Positions 47,895-56,852 of a DNA stretch of 64,000 nt are shown here, piece after piece. Position 1 is the stretch's first letter. Each line of letters begins with the position of its first letter. The notes under the pieces are model-generated. The model was not told where the DNA came from and did no database searches. It saw only the letters and a program-made list of their open reading frames with translations. The stretch is from Pseudoduganella ginsengisoli (GTDB taxonomy: Bacteria; Pseudomonadota; Gammaproteobacteria; Burkholderiales; Burkholderiaceae_D), in the NCBI RefSeq assembly GCF_009720865.1, contig NZ_WNLA01000003.1, positions 62,001-126,000 on the forward strand. Direction: 5' to 3'. The translations under genes were made by a program, and so were the position numbers.

Positions 47895-48818
47895 ATGGCC
47901 CCAGCCCCGCCAACTCCACCGCATTCCATGACCCGCCGGCATAGCCTGGCCGCCATGCTGTCGCTGGCTGCCTGTGCGGCGGTGCGCGCCGCCCCCAAAT
48001 CCGCCACGAAAGTCGTTTATCCGCTGCACCTGGGCTCGTATGACGCCCGCTACGATTACGACTGGCTGGTACTGCGTACGGCGCTGGAAAAGACCGTCCC
48101 CGCATTTGGCCCGTTTACGATGCAGCAGTTCGGGGAAGCCATGTCGCCGCAGCGCGTGGCGCAGGAACTGGTGCTTCCGCATGGCCGCATCAATATCATG
48201 GCACGCGCCGTGTCGCCGGAATTCGAGCGCGATGACCTGCCCATCCGCATTCCCATCGATAAAGGCTTGCTGGGCTACCGCGTACTGCTGGTGCGTAAAG
48301 ACGACCTGCCCCGCTTCGCCCGGGTGCGCAGCCTGCAGGATTTGCGCAAGCTGCGCGCCGGCATGGGCAAAGGGTGGGCTGACGTGGCGGTGCTGGCCCA
48401 TGCGGGCCTGCCCGTGGTCGAAGGCAGCGCCCACGAAAACCTGTATGCCATGCTGATGGCGAACCGTTTCGACTATTTTGCGCGCGGCGTCGATGAAGCG
48501 CAGTGGGAAATCAAGGAATACGGGGCGCGCTTTCCACAGATGGCGATTGAACCAACGCTGCTGCTGCGCTATCCGCTACCGCGCTACCTGTTCGTGCGGC
48601 GCGATACGGAAGGCGAAGGGCTGGCCAAGCGCCTGAAGGCTGGGCTGGAAATCATGGTGCAGGACGGCACGCTCGATGCGCTGTTCCGCCAGCACAAAGG
48701 TCCCATTATCGAGCCGCTGCAGCTCGATAAGCGGCGCTTGCTGACGCTGGCCAATCCGGGCTTGCAAGACATACCGCAGCAGCGCCCGGAGTTGTGGTAT
48801 TCGCCGGGAGGCAAATAG
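47895..48818 (+). CDS. periplasmic substrate-binding-like protein
   Basis: 307 aa from the first ATG; an ATG at 47928 (MTRRHSLAAM) gives a cleaner signal peptide (LAAMLSLAACAAVRAAPKSA) and may be the true start. The mature part looks like a type 2 periplasmic-binding fold: YDYDWLVLRTALEKTVPAFG, GKGWADVAVLAHAGLPVVEG, LDALFRQHKGPII. No permease or ATPase gene is adjacent. It faces the S1/P1 nuclease gene tail to tail with a 3-base gap. Ligand unknown; a sensor-type role is possible. Confidence 0.7.
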   Translation: MAPAPPTPPHSMTRRHSLAAMLSLAACAAVRAAPKSATKVVYPLHLGSYDARYDYDWLVLRTALEKTVPAFGPFTMQQFGEAMSPQRVAQELVLPHGRINIMARAVSPEFERDDLPIRIPIDKGLLGYRVLLVRKDDLPRFARVRSLQDLRKLRAGMGKGWADVAVLAHAGLPVVEGSAHENLYAMLMANRFDYFARGVDEAQWEIKEYGARFPQMAIEPTLLLRYPLPRYLFVRRDTEGEGLAKRLKAGLEIMVQDGTLDALFRQHKGPIIEPLQLDKRRLLTLANPGLQDIPQQRPELWYSPGGK

Positions 48819-48821
48819 CCG

Positions 48822-49787
48822 TTACGGCCAGATGGCTTGCAAGATCGCCGCCAGCCGGATGCCGCCTTTAGCCAGCTGCTCCTTGACGATCGCCGACGCG
48901 GTCACCGCGTAATCATCCGGCGCCGCCACTTGCCACGATACCTTGGTTTCCTTCGTCGGCACCGCCTGCACCGGACCAATCTTCAAGCCCGCATGGGCGC
49001 GTTTCGACATGGCCAGCGCTTCATCCGCCATCAATGGCGCCCACTCGGCGGGATCGCCGTCGAATTCCGCCATGGCTGGCTTGGCCGCCAGCGCCACGCG
49101 CGCAAACTGTTCCGGCGTTTGCGCTTCCACGCGGCGCATCGCATAGTCAACCAGCGCAAAGTCCCAGTAATTGTGCAGCGAACGGTTCCCGTCCAGCAGC
49201 AGCGCGTTGCCGCCCGCCGTACTAAATACCGCCACGTCATCGACCTGCTCCTGCTTCACCGGAACAACGTACGCACCATTCTTGTCCAGGTAAGCATTCC
49301 CCACGTGCAGCGGCTGGTGCATATCGCCGGCCAAGTGGGCCAGCAACAGCAAGGCTTGGCGCCTGGTGAAGCGGTGCGGATTCACTGCAGCGCCATCCTT
49401 GCCCTGCAAGACCCAGATCGCCTGGCGCATCGATTGCACGATGTCGCTGCCATTCGCTCCCACGGCGCGCGGCTGGTAAGCCAGCGCCTGGAAAGGCAAA
49501 TTCGCGTAGTGGTACTCCGCGTGCTGGGGATTGGCTTTGACGTAGTCCGCCATTTCCTGCGTAGGAGCGCCGCACACGGCGCCCTTCGCGCAATCCATCC
49601 ACACGGCGATCTTTTCCAGGCTTTCACCGGGCAGCAGCAAAGCCCGCACCTGCTTTTCCGCATTGGTGCCGCGGATCAGCTGGTCCGCCATGGCGCCCAC
49701 GGCGCGGTGGCCGTCATTGCCCCACGCGTGCGCACCCGGCGCGGCGCACAGCGCGGCGCCTGCGATAACAACAGCGGCCAGCCGCAT
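48822..49787 (-). CDS. exported S1/P1-family nuclease
   Basis: 321 aa zinc-dependent nuclease for single-stranded RNA and DNA. Signal peptide MRLAAVVIAGAALCAAPGAH, cleaved at AHA|W, leaving the N-terminal Trp that serves as a zinc ligand in the family. WGNDGHRAVGAMADQL, LLLLAHLAGDMHQPLHVGNA and LDGNRSLHNYWDFALV supply the remaining ligands. The ATG at 49787 shares one base with the PLD gene stop (TAATG); a longer frame to 49862 lies within that gene. Together with the PLD and 5'-nucleotidase genes it can cut outside nucleic acids. Confidence 0.93.
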   Translation of the reverse strand: MRLAAVVIAGAALCAAPGAHAWGNDGHRAVGAMADQLIRGTNAEKQVRALLLPGESLEKIAVWMDCAKGAVCGAPTQEMADYVKANPQHAEYHYANLPFQALAYQPRAVGANGSDIVQSMRQAIWVLQGKDGAAVNPHRFTRRQALLLLAHLAGDMHQPLHVGNAYLDKNGAYVVPVKQEQVDDVAVFSTAGGNALLLDGNRSLHNYWDFALVDYAMRRVEAQTPEQFARVALAAKPAMAEFDGDPAEWAPLMADEALAMSKRAHAGLKIGPVQAVPTKETKVSWQVAAPDDYAVTASAIVKEQLAKGGIRLAAILQAIWP

Positions 49788-51013
49788 TACTCTTCCTTGC
49801 CTTTGGCCGGTTTCGGGTATTGCTTGTTGACGTCCAGCGGCGCCGCATACGGCGACGTCCACAATTGCTCATGCAGCGCGGCCACGCGCTGCGCCATCGC
49901 AGGATTGCGCAACACCATTTCCAGGTTGCGCGACAAGTCAAAATAGCCGCCGGCCCAGTTGCTGGTTCCGACCCACGCCAGCTTGCCATCGATGCTCATG
50001 GTCTTGCTGTGAATGACGCGGGCAAACGGGATAAAGCCTTCCGACGATTGCGGCAACGTCACCACGCGGATTTCCACGTTGGGCAGCATGGCCAGGCTTT
50101 TCAGGTAATCGATGGCGGGTTTTTCAGTATTCCAGTTCGACACCATCAGCTTGATTTTCACGCCGCGCTGCGCGGCAGCCCGCACCGCGTTGTCAATCAC
50201 GGGATAGTAAGGGCGCGTGCCTTTCGGGCCGTACGACAGCGGCGCGTAATCCAGCAATTGCACACGCACTTCGCTTTGCGCTTCCGCCAGCATGGCCGGC
50301 AAACCGCGCTCGGAATCAGCCACGCCGGCCGGATTGTAGGGATACGGACTGGCCATCAAGAACGCGTCCGGCGCATAGTTGGCGCTGGTGGCGGCGTGGG
50401 CGATGGGCGGCACGGATTTGCCTTGCGCCAGCTGCGCCTGCGCCTGCCAGTCCTGGTCAAAGATGGCCTGGATCTGCGCCACGACTTTCGGGTCCGAAAT
50501 GCGCAAGCCGGTTTCGTGGATGTGCGTGAACGACCGCCAGTCGAAATTCTGGCTGCCCACGTAGGCCACCTGGCCATCGACCGCCAGGTACTTGGCGTGG
50601 ATGATGCCGTTGCCCGTCAGCTGGCTGTAATCGAGGATGCGCAATTCCAGGTTGGGAATGGCTTTCAGGCGTTCAATCGTCGGCGCTTCCGACAAATTGA
50701 CGCCCTTCTTGTCCAGCAGGAAGCGGATTTTGACGCCCCGCTTCCCTGCAGCTTCCAGGCGCTCGAAAACGCGCTCGAATGGCGAGCCGGGTTTTACAAC
50801 AGCGTAAAACTGGCCGATGACGATTTCTTTTTTTGCGTTGTCGAACAATTCGCTCCACACGGTGGCGGGATTGCGCAAGTCTGGATTCGGCAGCGCGGTT
50901 TCCACCGGGTTGGTCAACACCAGTTCATAGCCGGGAATGGAAAAATCCGCGCGCGCCGACGTCGAAACGACAGCCGATGCGGCGAGCAGGGAAACGAGTA
51001 ACAGTTTGCGCAT
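49787..51013 (-). CDS. exported phospholipase D-superfamily protein
   Basis: 408 aa. Signal peptide MRKLLLVSLLAASAVVSTSA (ARA|DF). Two HKD motifs: HAKYLAVDGQVAYVGSQNFD and HSKTMSIDGKLAWVGTSNWA, both complete. The superfamily includes lipases and nucleases (Nuc, PLD3/4-type). The second half keeps RAAAQRGVKIKLMVSNWN, similar in layout to eukaryotic PLD3/PLD4 5' exonucleases. Translation is coupled to the S1/P1 nuclease, and a 5'-nucleotidase lies just upstream, so a nuclease role is favoured but not shown. Confidence 0.88.
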   Translation of the reverse strand: MRKLLLVSLLAASAVVSTSARADFSIPGYELVLTNPVETALPNPDLRNPATVWSELFDNAKKEIVIGQFYAVVKPGSPFERVFERLEAAGKRGVKIRFLLDKKGVNLSEAPTIERLKAIPNLELRILDYSQLTGNGIIHAKYLAVDGQVAYVGSQNFDWRSFTHIHETGLRISDPKVVAQIQAIFDQDWQAQAQLAQGKSVPPIAHAATSANYAPDAFLMASPYPYNPAGVADSERGLPAMLAEAQSEVRVQLLDYAPLSYGPKGTRPYYPVIDNAVRAAAQRGVKIKLMVSNWNTEKPAIDYLKSLAMLPNVEIRVVTLPQSSEGFIPFARVIHSKTMSIDGKLAWVGTSNWAGGYFDLSRNLEMVLRNPAMAQRVAALHEQLWTSPYAAPLDVNKQYPKPAKGKEE

Positions 51014-51031
51014 ACTAGGTAATACTCCAGG

Positions 51032-52732
51032 TTATTTGGCACGACGGATGCGGCCCGCGTCCGATGCAGCGCCGGCGGGTTTGCCGGCGCGGTCGCGGCT
51101 GATCAGGTATTCAGCCAGCGCATCAACGTCGCGCATATTGGTGGGCGCAACGTTGGTTACCTGCTTGAAGGTGGGGAAAGAATCGCCGCCTTCGAGCAGG
51201 AAGTGATTGATGGCGACGCGGTACGTGTTGCCTTTTTCGATTTGCACGCCGTGCAGCAGAACGCTTTTATCGACCACGCGCATGCCTTCCGGGCGCGACG
51301 GGTTCCACTGGTACGTGAACCCGTCCGACACTTGCAACAGGCCGCGCGTGACGCCGCGCCCTGCCAGGAATTGTTCTTCCAGCACGGCGTAAATTTGCGC
51401 GCCCGTCATGTTCACCACTTCGATCGTATTCCCGAATGGCAGCACGGCTTGCAACTGGCCCAAGGTTGCCACATTGCCGGCGCCCGTCTTCAGCGTGGTG
51501 CGGATACCGCCGCGGTTCATGAAAGCGATTTGCGCACCATAGGCGCGGGCGCCATACAGCATCGAATCGGCGATCAAGTCGCCCAGCGCGGATTCATCGA
51601 TGGTGTCGTCGTCCGGCCGCACCAGCGTATCGACTGCAAGGCGGGCCACGGGACGCGCCAGCGCCTGTTCACTGCGGGCGCGCACGGTTTGCAGGAAGCC
51701 ATCCATCGCGGCATCGGGCGGGAACGAGCCCTGCGCCAGCACGACATTGGCGGCGCGCTCTCCCACCACCCGCCCGGTGGCGCGGTCCACATCAATGGTT
51801 ACGCGCGACAGCATATGCCCGCCCATTTCCGCCTGCGTCACGAGACGGCCATCGACACGGCACAAATACCCTTTGTGCGAATGGCCGCTGATGACGACGC
51901 GGATGGCGGGATCGAGTTTCTTCACGACGTCCACCAGCGGCCCATATAAATCCGTGCAATCCTGTTTTTGCTGCGGCGACGGCGTGCGGCCGCCTTCATG
52001 GATCAACACGACAAACGCATTGACGCCTTGCGCGCGCAATTCCGGCAGCACGCGGTTGATTGATTGCGCTTCATCGGCAAATTGCAGTCCGGCCACGCCG
52101 GACGCCAGCACGGACGATGCGGCATCTTTCAGGACCGCGCCGATAAAGGCTACCTTCACGCCGCGCACGGTTTCGACGTGGTACGCCGGCAGGAACGGCT
52201 TATTGGTGACCATGTCGAACACGTTGGCCGCCAGGTACTGGAATGCCGCGCCTTGCCACGCGCCGTCAAAGCGGCACGCTTTTTCCGGACGGGGCGACGT
52301 GCAGCCGCCCTTTTGCTGGCGCAGCAATTCAGCCCTGCCGCCATCGAATTCATGGTTGCCGACGGAACTCACACGCAAGCCCAGCCGGTTCATGGCGGCC
52401 AGGGTCGGTTCATCGGCCCACATCAGCGACAGCGCCGGGCTGGCGCCGATCAAATCGCCAGCGCCCACCAGCAGCAATTCCGGATCGTCCTTGCGCCACG
52501 CGTTGAGCGCACCGGCAATGGTGGCAATGCCGCCCGCCGTGACTGTGCGCTCAACGCCGCCCACATCGGTGTACGTGACACTGCTGGCTTCCAGGTTGCC
52601 GTGGAAATCGTTGAGGGCCGCCAGCTGGATCGTGGCGATGGCGGGATCGGCTGCGGGATGGCGATGCGCGCAGCCAGCCAGCGCGGAAGCCAGCAGCAGC
52701 GCCGGCAAAGCAGTACGGAAAATTGGCTTCAT
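51032..52732 (-). CDS. lipoprotein 5'-nucleotidase (UshA-like metallophosphatase)
   Basis: 566 aa. Signal peptide with a lipobox (LLLASALAGC), so it is a membrane-anchored exported lipoprotein. N-terminal metallophosphatase: AALNDFHGNLEAS, LLVGAGDLIGASP, SVGNHEFDGG and VVISGHSHKGYL. C-terminal 5'-nucleotidase domain with NRGGIRTTLKTGAGNV, LPFGNTIEVVNMTG and the substrate-stacking SDGFTYQWNP. Removes phosphate from nucleotides so nucleosides can be taken up. The ATG at 52732 is chosen by the signal peptide; a longer frame to 52861 crosses a terminator. Upstream of the PLD gene by 18 bases. Confidence 0.93.
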   Translation of the reverse strand: MKPIFRTALPALLLASALAGCAHRHPAADPAIATIQLAALNDFHGNLEASSVTYTDVGGVERTVTAGGIATIAGALNAWRKDDPELLLVGAGDLIGASPALSLMWADEPTLAAMNRLGLRVSSVGNHEFDGGRAELLRQQKGGCTSPRPEKACRFDGAWQGAAFQYLAANVFDMVTNKPFLPAYHVETVRGVKVAFIGAVLKDAASSVLASGVAGLQFADEAQSINRVLPELRAQGVNAFVVLIHEGGRTPSPQQKQDCTDLYGPLVDVVKKLDPAIRVVISGHSHKGYLCRVDGRLVTQAEMGGHMLSRVTIDVDRATGRVVGERAANVVLAQGSFPPDAAMDGFLQTVRARSEQALARPVARLAVDTLVRPDDDTIDESALGDLIADSMLYGARAYGAQIAFMNRGGIRTTLKTGAGNVATLGQLQAVLPFGNTIEVVNMTGAQIYAVLEEQFLAGRGVTRGLLQVSDGFTYQWNPSRPEGMRVVDKSVLLHGVQIEKGNTYRVAINHFLLEGGDSFPTFKQVTNVAPTNMRDVDALAEYLISRDRAGKPAGAASDAGRIRRAK

Positions 52733-52818
52733 TGCGGATAGACGGTGGCAAGTAGCGTTATTGTAGCGCCGGAAAAATCCCCGCAGGCGCACAGGCGGCA
52801 CGGGGAAACGCAGCGTTA

Positions 52819-52855
52819 CAAAAAAAAACGGCCGGTGTCGCCACCAGCCGCTTTT
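52819..52855 (-). terminator. intrinsic terminator after the Oar-like receptor gene
   Basis: On the minus strand CGGCTGGTG-GCGA-CACCGGCCG (52850-52829) is followed by nine Us (52828-52820). It lies 60-100 bases beyond the receptor stop, between it and the 5'-nucleotidase gene. Confidence 0.88.
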
Positions 52856-52872
52856 GACCATGATCAGTGGGA

Positions 52873-52898
52873 GCCCGGCCTAAAGGCCCGGCACCCAT
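52873..52898. repeat. GCCCGGCCTAAAGGCC hairpin repeat, copy 2
   Basis: Matches 33582-33607 at 24 of 26 bases. It extends here to a near-palindrome GGGAGCCCGGCC/GGCCCGGCACCC just beyond the receptor stop. Confidence 0.6.
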
Positions 52899-52917
52899 GG
52901 TACCCAATTACAGTCGC

Positions 52918-55900
52918 TTAGAACTCGTACTTCAGCGTAGCCTGCAGTGCCCACTGGGACTCGCCTTTTACCTGGCGCACGTCCAGGTCTTTCACCTTGT
53001 CGCGCAGCTGGTAAATGTACTTGCCGGTCACAGGATCCAGGCCCGCGAAGTCCACGAAGGTACGCACTTGCGCGCCGCCCGACTGGAAGGCCATTTCGTT
53101 GATACGGCCCCACTTGCGGTTCAACAGGTTACCCACGTTGAAGATGTCGAACGTGAAGGTGGCTTTGTGGCCGTTGAAGAAGCTTGGGATCTCCTGCGCA
53201 ACACGGACGTCGAAGCTGTTGGTCCATGGCGAGAAGTCGCTGTTGCGGTCTACAACCTTGCCGGCAGCGCGTTTCAGCACGCCGTACTGGTTGACGACGG
53301 ACCAGAACTTGTCTTCGTTCGCATGGTTGGCAGCGGTATCGCCCTTGAAGATGACTTCGCCCGAACCTGGCGCCGACGGGATGTACATCAAGTCGTTGCC
53401 GGAAACGCCGTCGCCGTTCAAGTCATTGTTGTAAGTCCAGCTGTATGGCTTGCCGGCACGGCCTTCATAGAACAGGCCGAAGCGGGTGTTGTACGTGCCG
53501 AAGAACTTCTTCTGGAAGTTGATGACGGCATTGATACGGTCTTTGACCAGGTAGCCGGAGTTGGCCGACACTTCTTCGTTCGGGTTGAACGCGGAACGGG
53601 CGATCCAGTTCGAGTTCGACGTCGACGACGTCAGTGGCGACACTTCCTTCGCGTCCATGTAGGTGTACGCAACGGACCAGCCGAAGCCTGCCGTCATTGG
53701 GCGGGTCAGCGACAGCGTCAGCAGGTTGGAGCCACCCTGGCTGGTTTTCTGTGCCAGGATCACGTTGCCGAACGACGAGTTGGCGCCGGATTTCGAACGG
53801 AAGCCCGTGCAAGCCGCACCCGTGGTGATCGAGCCGCCGGTGGCGTTCCAGCACGCGGTGTTGTAAGCCTGGTCCGTGTAGAACAGGCTACGGCCATCGG
53901 TACCGGTGCGGGTTGGCGCGCCCAGGTTCAAGTTCTGATAGAAGATACCGTCCTTGACGTCGACTTTCAGGTATTCCGCTGCGAACACCACGCCGTACCA
54001 TGGCAATTCATGGTCAAACGCGATGTTGCCTTTCCATACCGATGGCTGGCGCAGGCCAGGGGCCAGGATATCGACGTTGGCTGCCGGCGGGTTGCCGCTG
54101 TAGACAGGCTGGTTGTTGATGTCGGAACTGAAGATGCCGCCGCCGGTGGTGCAAGCCGAGTAGCCGGCGATGCCGCAACCGACAGTCTTGGTCACCACGC
54201 CAGGGTTCGAGAACGCATTCGACACCCACACGGTGGCTGCCGCGCCCTGGAACAAGCCTACGCCGCCGCGCAACTGGGTCGGACGCGATGCGTCGAACTG
54301 GTAGTTGAAGCCCACGCGTGGCTGCCACAGTTTCTGGCCGTCGAACGTGTTGGTGTTATCCAGGCCGAAACCGCCGGTCTGGCGGCCGGTCGGCGTGGTG
54401 CGCGCCACGGTAGGCGCCAGCACGGCCGCGTTGGCCAGAGGACGGTCACCCATGGTGGTCATGTCGACACGCAGGCCGCCATTCACGGTCAGGCGCGGGT
54501 TGACGGTCCACGTATCCTGCAGGAACAGGCCGGTGTCCTTCATGCTGAACTGGGCCACGGCGTCATCCATGGTCAGGCCGGCATTGGCGATCTGCGTCTG
54601 GTACGACGATGGGCGGCCGCGGCTGAAGTTTTCCAGCACGGCTTGTTCATGCTGGGCAGCGGTCAGCTTCGAGCAGTCGGCAATATTGGCGCCCGGCGTG
54701 ACACCGGTAACGGTGTTGTAGCCGATGTTCGGCGTGCACGAGAACGTGTAGTTGCCCCACACGTTTTGCAGGAACGCGTTGTAGATCTTGTTGTTCTGGT
54801 AGTCGCCACCGAACTTGATTTCGTGGTCGCCACGGCTCCAGTTCGCGCCCAGGTAGATATCGTCGGTCTTGGTGCCGAGGATATTGCGCTGGCGGCTGTT
54901 GTCGGTACCGAACGTGATGTTGCGGCCGGCGGTCGACAGCGACGATGGCGCACCGGCAGGCAAGGCGCCCGAGAACAGCAGGTTGACGAACGGCGTCTTC
55001 GCATTCAGCGATGGCACGGAATCATAATCGCGCTGCGAGAATTTCAATTCGGTCGAGAAGGTCGGGGTCCAGTCGCCGGTCCATTGCGCAACTTTGGTTT
55101 CGATGACTTTCTTCTGGCTGTACCAGGTCGAGTTCAGCGAAATGTGGGTCGAATCCAGCTGCGAGAAGATTGGTTCCGCCTGCTCGGTTTTCGCCCAACG
55201 CACCATCACGCGGTGGTCGTCGTTGACGTTCCAGTCCAGCTTGACCAGCTTGTCGGTCACGTCCAGCTTGGTGCCGGTCGGTACGTCGAACGCGCCGATG
55301 TCCATGCCATAACGGTCTTTGGCGATTTGCTGGGCAGCGGCAATCGCGCCGGTGGTCACGCCAACGTTGGTTTTTTCGCTGCCGACCGGGCCGAACGAAG
55401 GAGCGGTACGGGTCGAGTTCAGCTTTTCATAGTTGGTGAAGATGAACAGCTTGTCCTTGATCAGCGGCGCGCCCAGGGTGAAGCCCTTGGTGGTTTCCTT
55501 GAACGGAGCTGGATCGAAGTAGGCGCCAGTGGAAGCGTTGAAGCGCTCGCCGGCCAGCTTGTCGTTACGGAAGACGTAGTAGACGCTGCCCTTGACTTTG
55601 TTGGTGCCGGACTTGGTCACGGCGTTGATGTTGCCGCCCGTGTAGCCCTTTTGCGTCACGTCGTAGTTGGCGACGTTCACCTGCACCGACTGGATCGCTT
55701 CGATCGAGATCGGCTGCTTGGCCGTTGGCGAACCATTCGATTCCAGGCCGAAGGTATCGTTGACGGACACGCCGTCAATGGTCAGCGAGTTGTAGCGGCT
55801 GTTCTGGCCGGCCACGGACATTTCGCCGCGCTCTTTGTCGGTCTGCGAAACGCGTGGGTCGGAACGCGCATAGTCTTGCAGGTTACGGTTGATGGAACCC

Positions 55901-56358
55901 TGGATCGCCAGTTCCGACGCGGTCAGGCTGGTGCCTGCGCCCATCGTGGTTTTCGAGAACTTTTCCGAACGGCCGCCGGCCACGCCTGCGATCGTCACGG
56001 TCTGCACGGCTGGTGCGCCCAGCGTGGCATCGACGCTCGACGTTTCCGCCAGGTTCGTATAGACCTCGTCACGCTTTTCCGTCACGCCGTTTTTCGTGAT
56101 GGTGATCGTGTATGGACCGCCGACGCGCAAGCCGCGGGCCACATAGCGGCCGTCCGCGTCGGTCGTCACCGTGCTGACCGAGCCGGATTCATTGTGGCGG
56201 ATCGTCACGGTTGCGCCTGCTGCTGGCTTGCCATCCGCGCCGGAAATGCGGCCGCCGATAGCCGACGTGGTGTTCTGTGCGAACGACGGTGCCGCCGCCA
56301 GCGCAATGGACAAGCTCAACGCAATCTGCGTCAGCCGGAGCCGTGGATGATTCATCAT
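52918..56358 (-). CDS. Oar-like TonB-dependent receptor with N-terminal carboxypeptidase-regulatory domain
   Basis: 1146 aa. Signal peptide (IALSLSIALAAAPSFAQ), then a CarboxypepD_reg-like beta domain (IGGRISGADGKPAAGATVTI, GRYVARGLRVGGPYTITITK). A plug with NSRYNSLTIDGVSVNDTFGL and GYTGGNINAVTKSGTNKVKG and a long barrel ending QATLKYEF with terminal Phe follow. Start at MMNHPRLRLT (56358), with GGGG upstream; an ATG at 56388 adds non-signal residues. Oar-like receptors are often large and of unknown ligand. It is placed between the exported adenosine deaminase and 5'-nucleotidase genes. Confidence 0.9.
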   Translation of the reverse strand: MMNHPRLRLTQIALSLSIALAAAPSFAQNTTSAIGGRISGADGKPAAGATVTIRHNESGSVSTVTTDADGRYVARGLRVGGPYTITITKNGVTEKRDEVYTNLAETSSVDATLGAPAVQTVTIAGVAGGRSEKFSKTTMGAGTSLTASELAIQGSINRNLQDYARSDPRVSQTDKERGEMSVAGQNSRYNSLTIDGVSVNDTFGLESNGSPTAKQPISIEAIQSVQVNVANYDVTQKGYTGGNINAVTKSGTNKVKGSVYYVFRNDKLAGERFNASTGAYFDPAPFKETTKGFTLGAPLIKDKLFIFTNYEKLNSTRTAPSFGPVGSEKTNVGVTTGAIAAAQQIAKDRYGMDIGAFDVPTGTKLDVTDKLVKLDWNVNDDHRVMVRWAKTEQAEPIFSQLDSTHISLNSTWYSQKKVIETKVAQWTGDWTPTFSTELKFSQRDYDSVPSLNAKTPFVNLLFSGALPAGAPSSLSTAGRNITFGTDNSRQRNILGTKTDDIYLGANWSRGDHEIKFGGDYQNNKIYNAFLQNVWGNYTFSCTPNIGYNTVTGVTPGANIADCSKLTAAQHEQAVLENFSRGRPSSYQTQIANAGLTMDDAVAQFSMKDTGLFLQDTWTVNPRLTVNGGLRVDMTTMGDRPLANAAVLAPTVARTTPTGRQTGGFGLDNTNTFDGQKLWQPRVGFNYQFDASRPTQLRGGVGLFQGAAATVWVSNAFSNPGVVTKTVGCGIAGYSACTTGGGIFSSDINNQPVYSGNPPAANVDILAPGLRQPSVWKGNIAFDHELPWYGVVFAAEYLKVDVKDGIFYQNLNLGAPTRTGTDGRSLFYTDQAYNTACWNATGGSITTGAACTGFRSKSGANSSFGNVILAQKTSQGGSNLLTLSLTRPMTAGFGWSVAYTYMDAKEVSPLTSSTSNSNWIARSAFNPNEEVSANSGYLVKDRINAVINFQKKFFGTYNTRFGLFYEGRAGKPYSWTYNNDLNGDGVSGNDLMYIPSAPGSGEVIFKGDTAANHANEDKFWSVVNQYGVLKRAAGKVVDRNSDFSPWTNSFDVRVAQEIPSFFNGHKATFTFDIFNVGNLLNRKWGRINEMAFQSGGAQVRTFVDFAGLDPVTGKYIYQLRDKVKDLDVRQVKGESQWALQATLKYEF

Positions 56359-56852
56359 TGTATAACCCCAAAAAAGACAAATATTCATGAAAGCACTAGC
56401 AGCCGTCCAAGTGGCCGGCCGTCCGTACTTCCTCTTTTACTTTTGCTGCAAACTTGTTATGCGGCGTTAAAACGCCGTACATTATTCTGCTGAGCTACGA
56501 ATGAGTCTAACTTTGCAATGTTTCAGGACCGTGACACACAAGAAACTTCAGATTACCCACGCAAAGCCTGCACTTTTGCGCGTGCTATAAATCACTATGC
56601 ACGAAGCAAAAATGCATGACAAATTCGAATTTCTTCTCGAATTGAGACGCCAAATATATAAATCCACTGCTTTTAGTCGTCCGGCAGTGGCCGGAGTGAG
56701 GGATTAAGGCGGGATTATAAGATTACTTGAATAGGATTCATGTGGAAAATTCATACTAATCAAACAAATGTTTGTGCTTGTAGTATGTCTGCCACACAAT
56801 TGCACGAACAACATCACGCCGGAAGCCATGCTCCCGGCGCATAGATGAGCTG
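56359..56852. other. 494-base AT-rich upstream region of the Oar-like receptor
   Basis: No gene seen. It holds a perfect palindrome CGGCGTT-AA-AACGCCG (56462-56477) about 105 bases upstream of the receptor ATG, a perfect CAAACA-AA-TGTTTG (56761-56774), and a hairpin CGCCGG...CCGGCG (56817-56839) just past the adenosine deaminase stop. Long AT stretches could hold the receptor promoter; none was pinned down. Confidence 0.55.

Noticed and set aside
46860-48434. 524-codon minus-strand frame over three plus-strand genes
   Set aside because: It crosses the Gly/Cys-tail, MAPEG and binding-protein genes antisense; its Ala-rich runs mirror the Gly-rich tail.
52867-56493. 1208-codon plus-strand open frame opposite the Oar-like receptor
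   Set aside because: Its size is striking, but it follows from the lack of stops antisense to a GC-rich gene. The translation is valine/arginine/glycine-rich without signal or domains.
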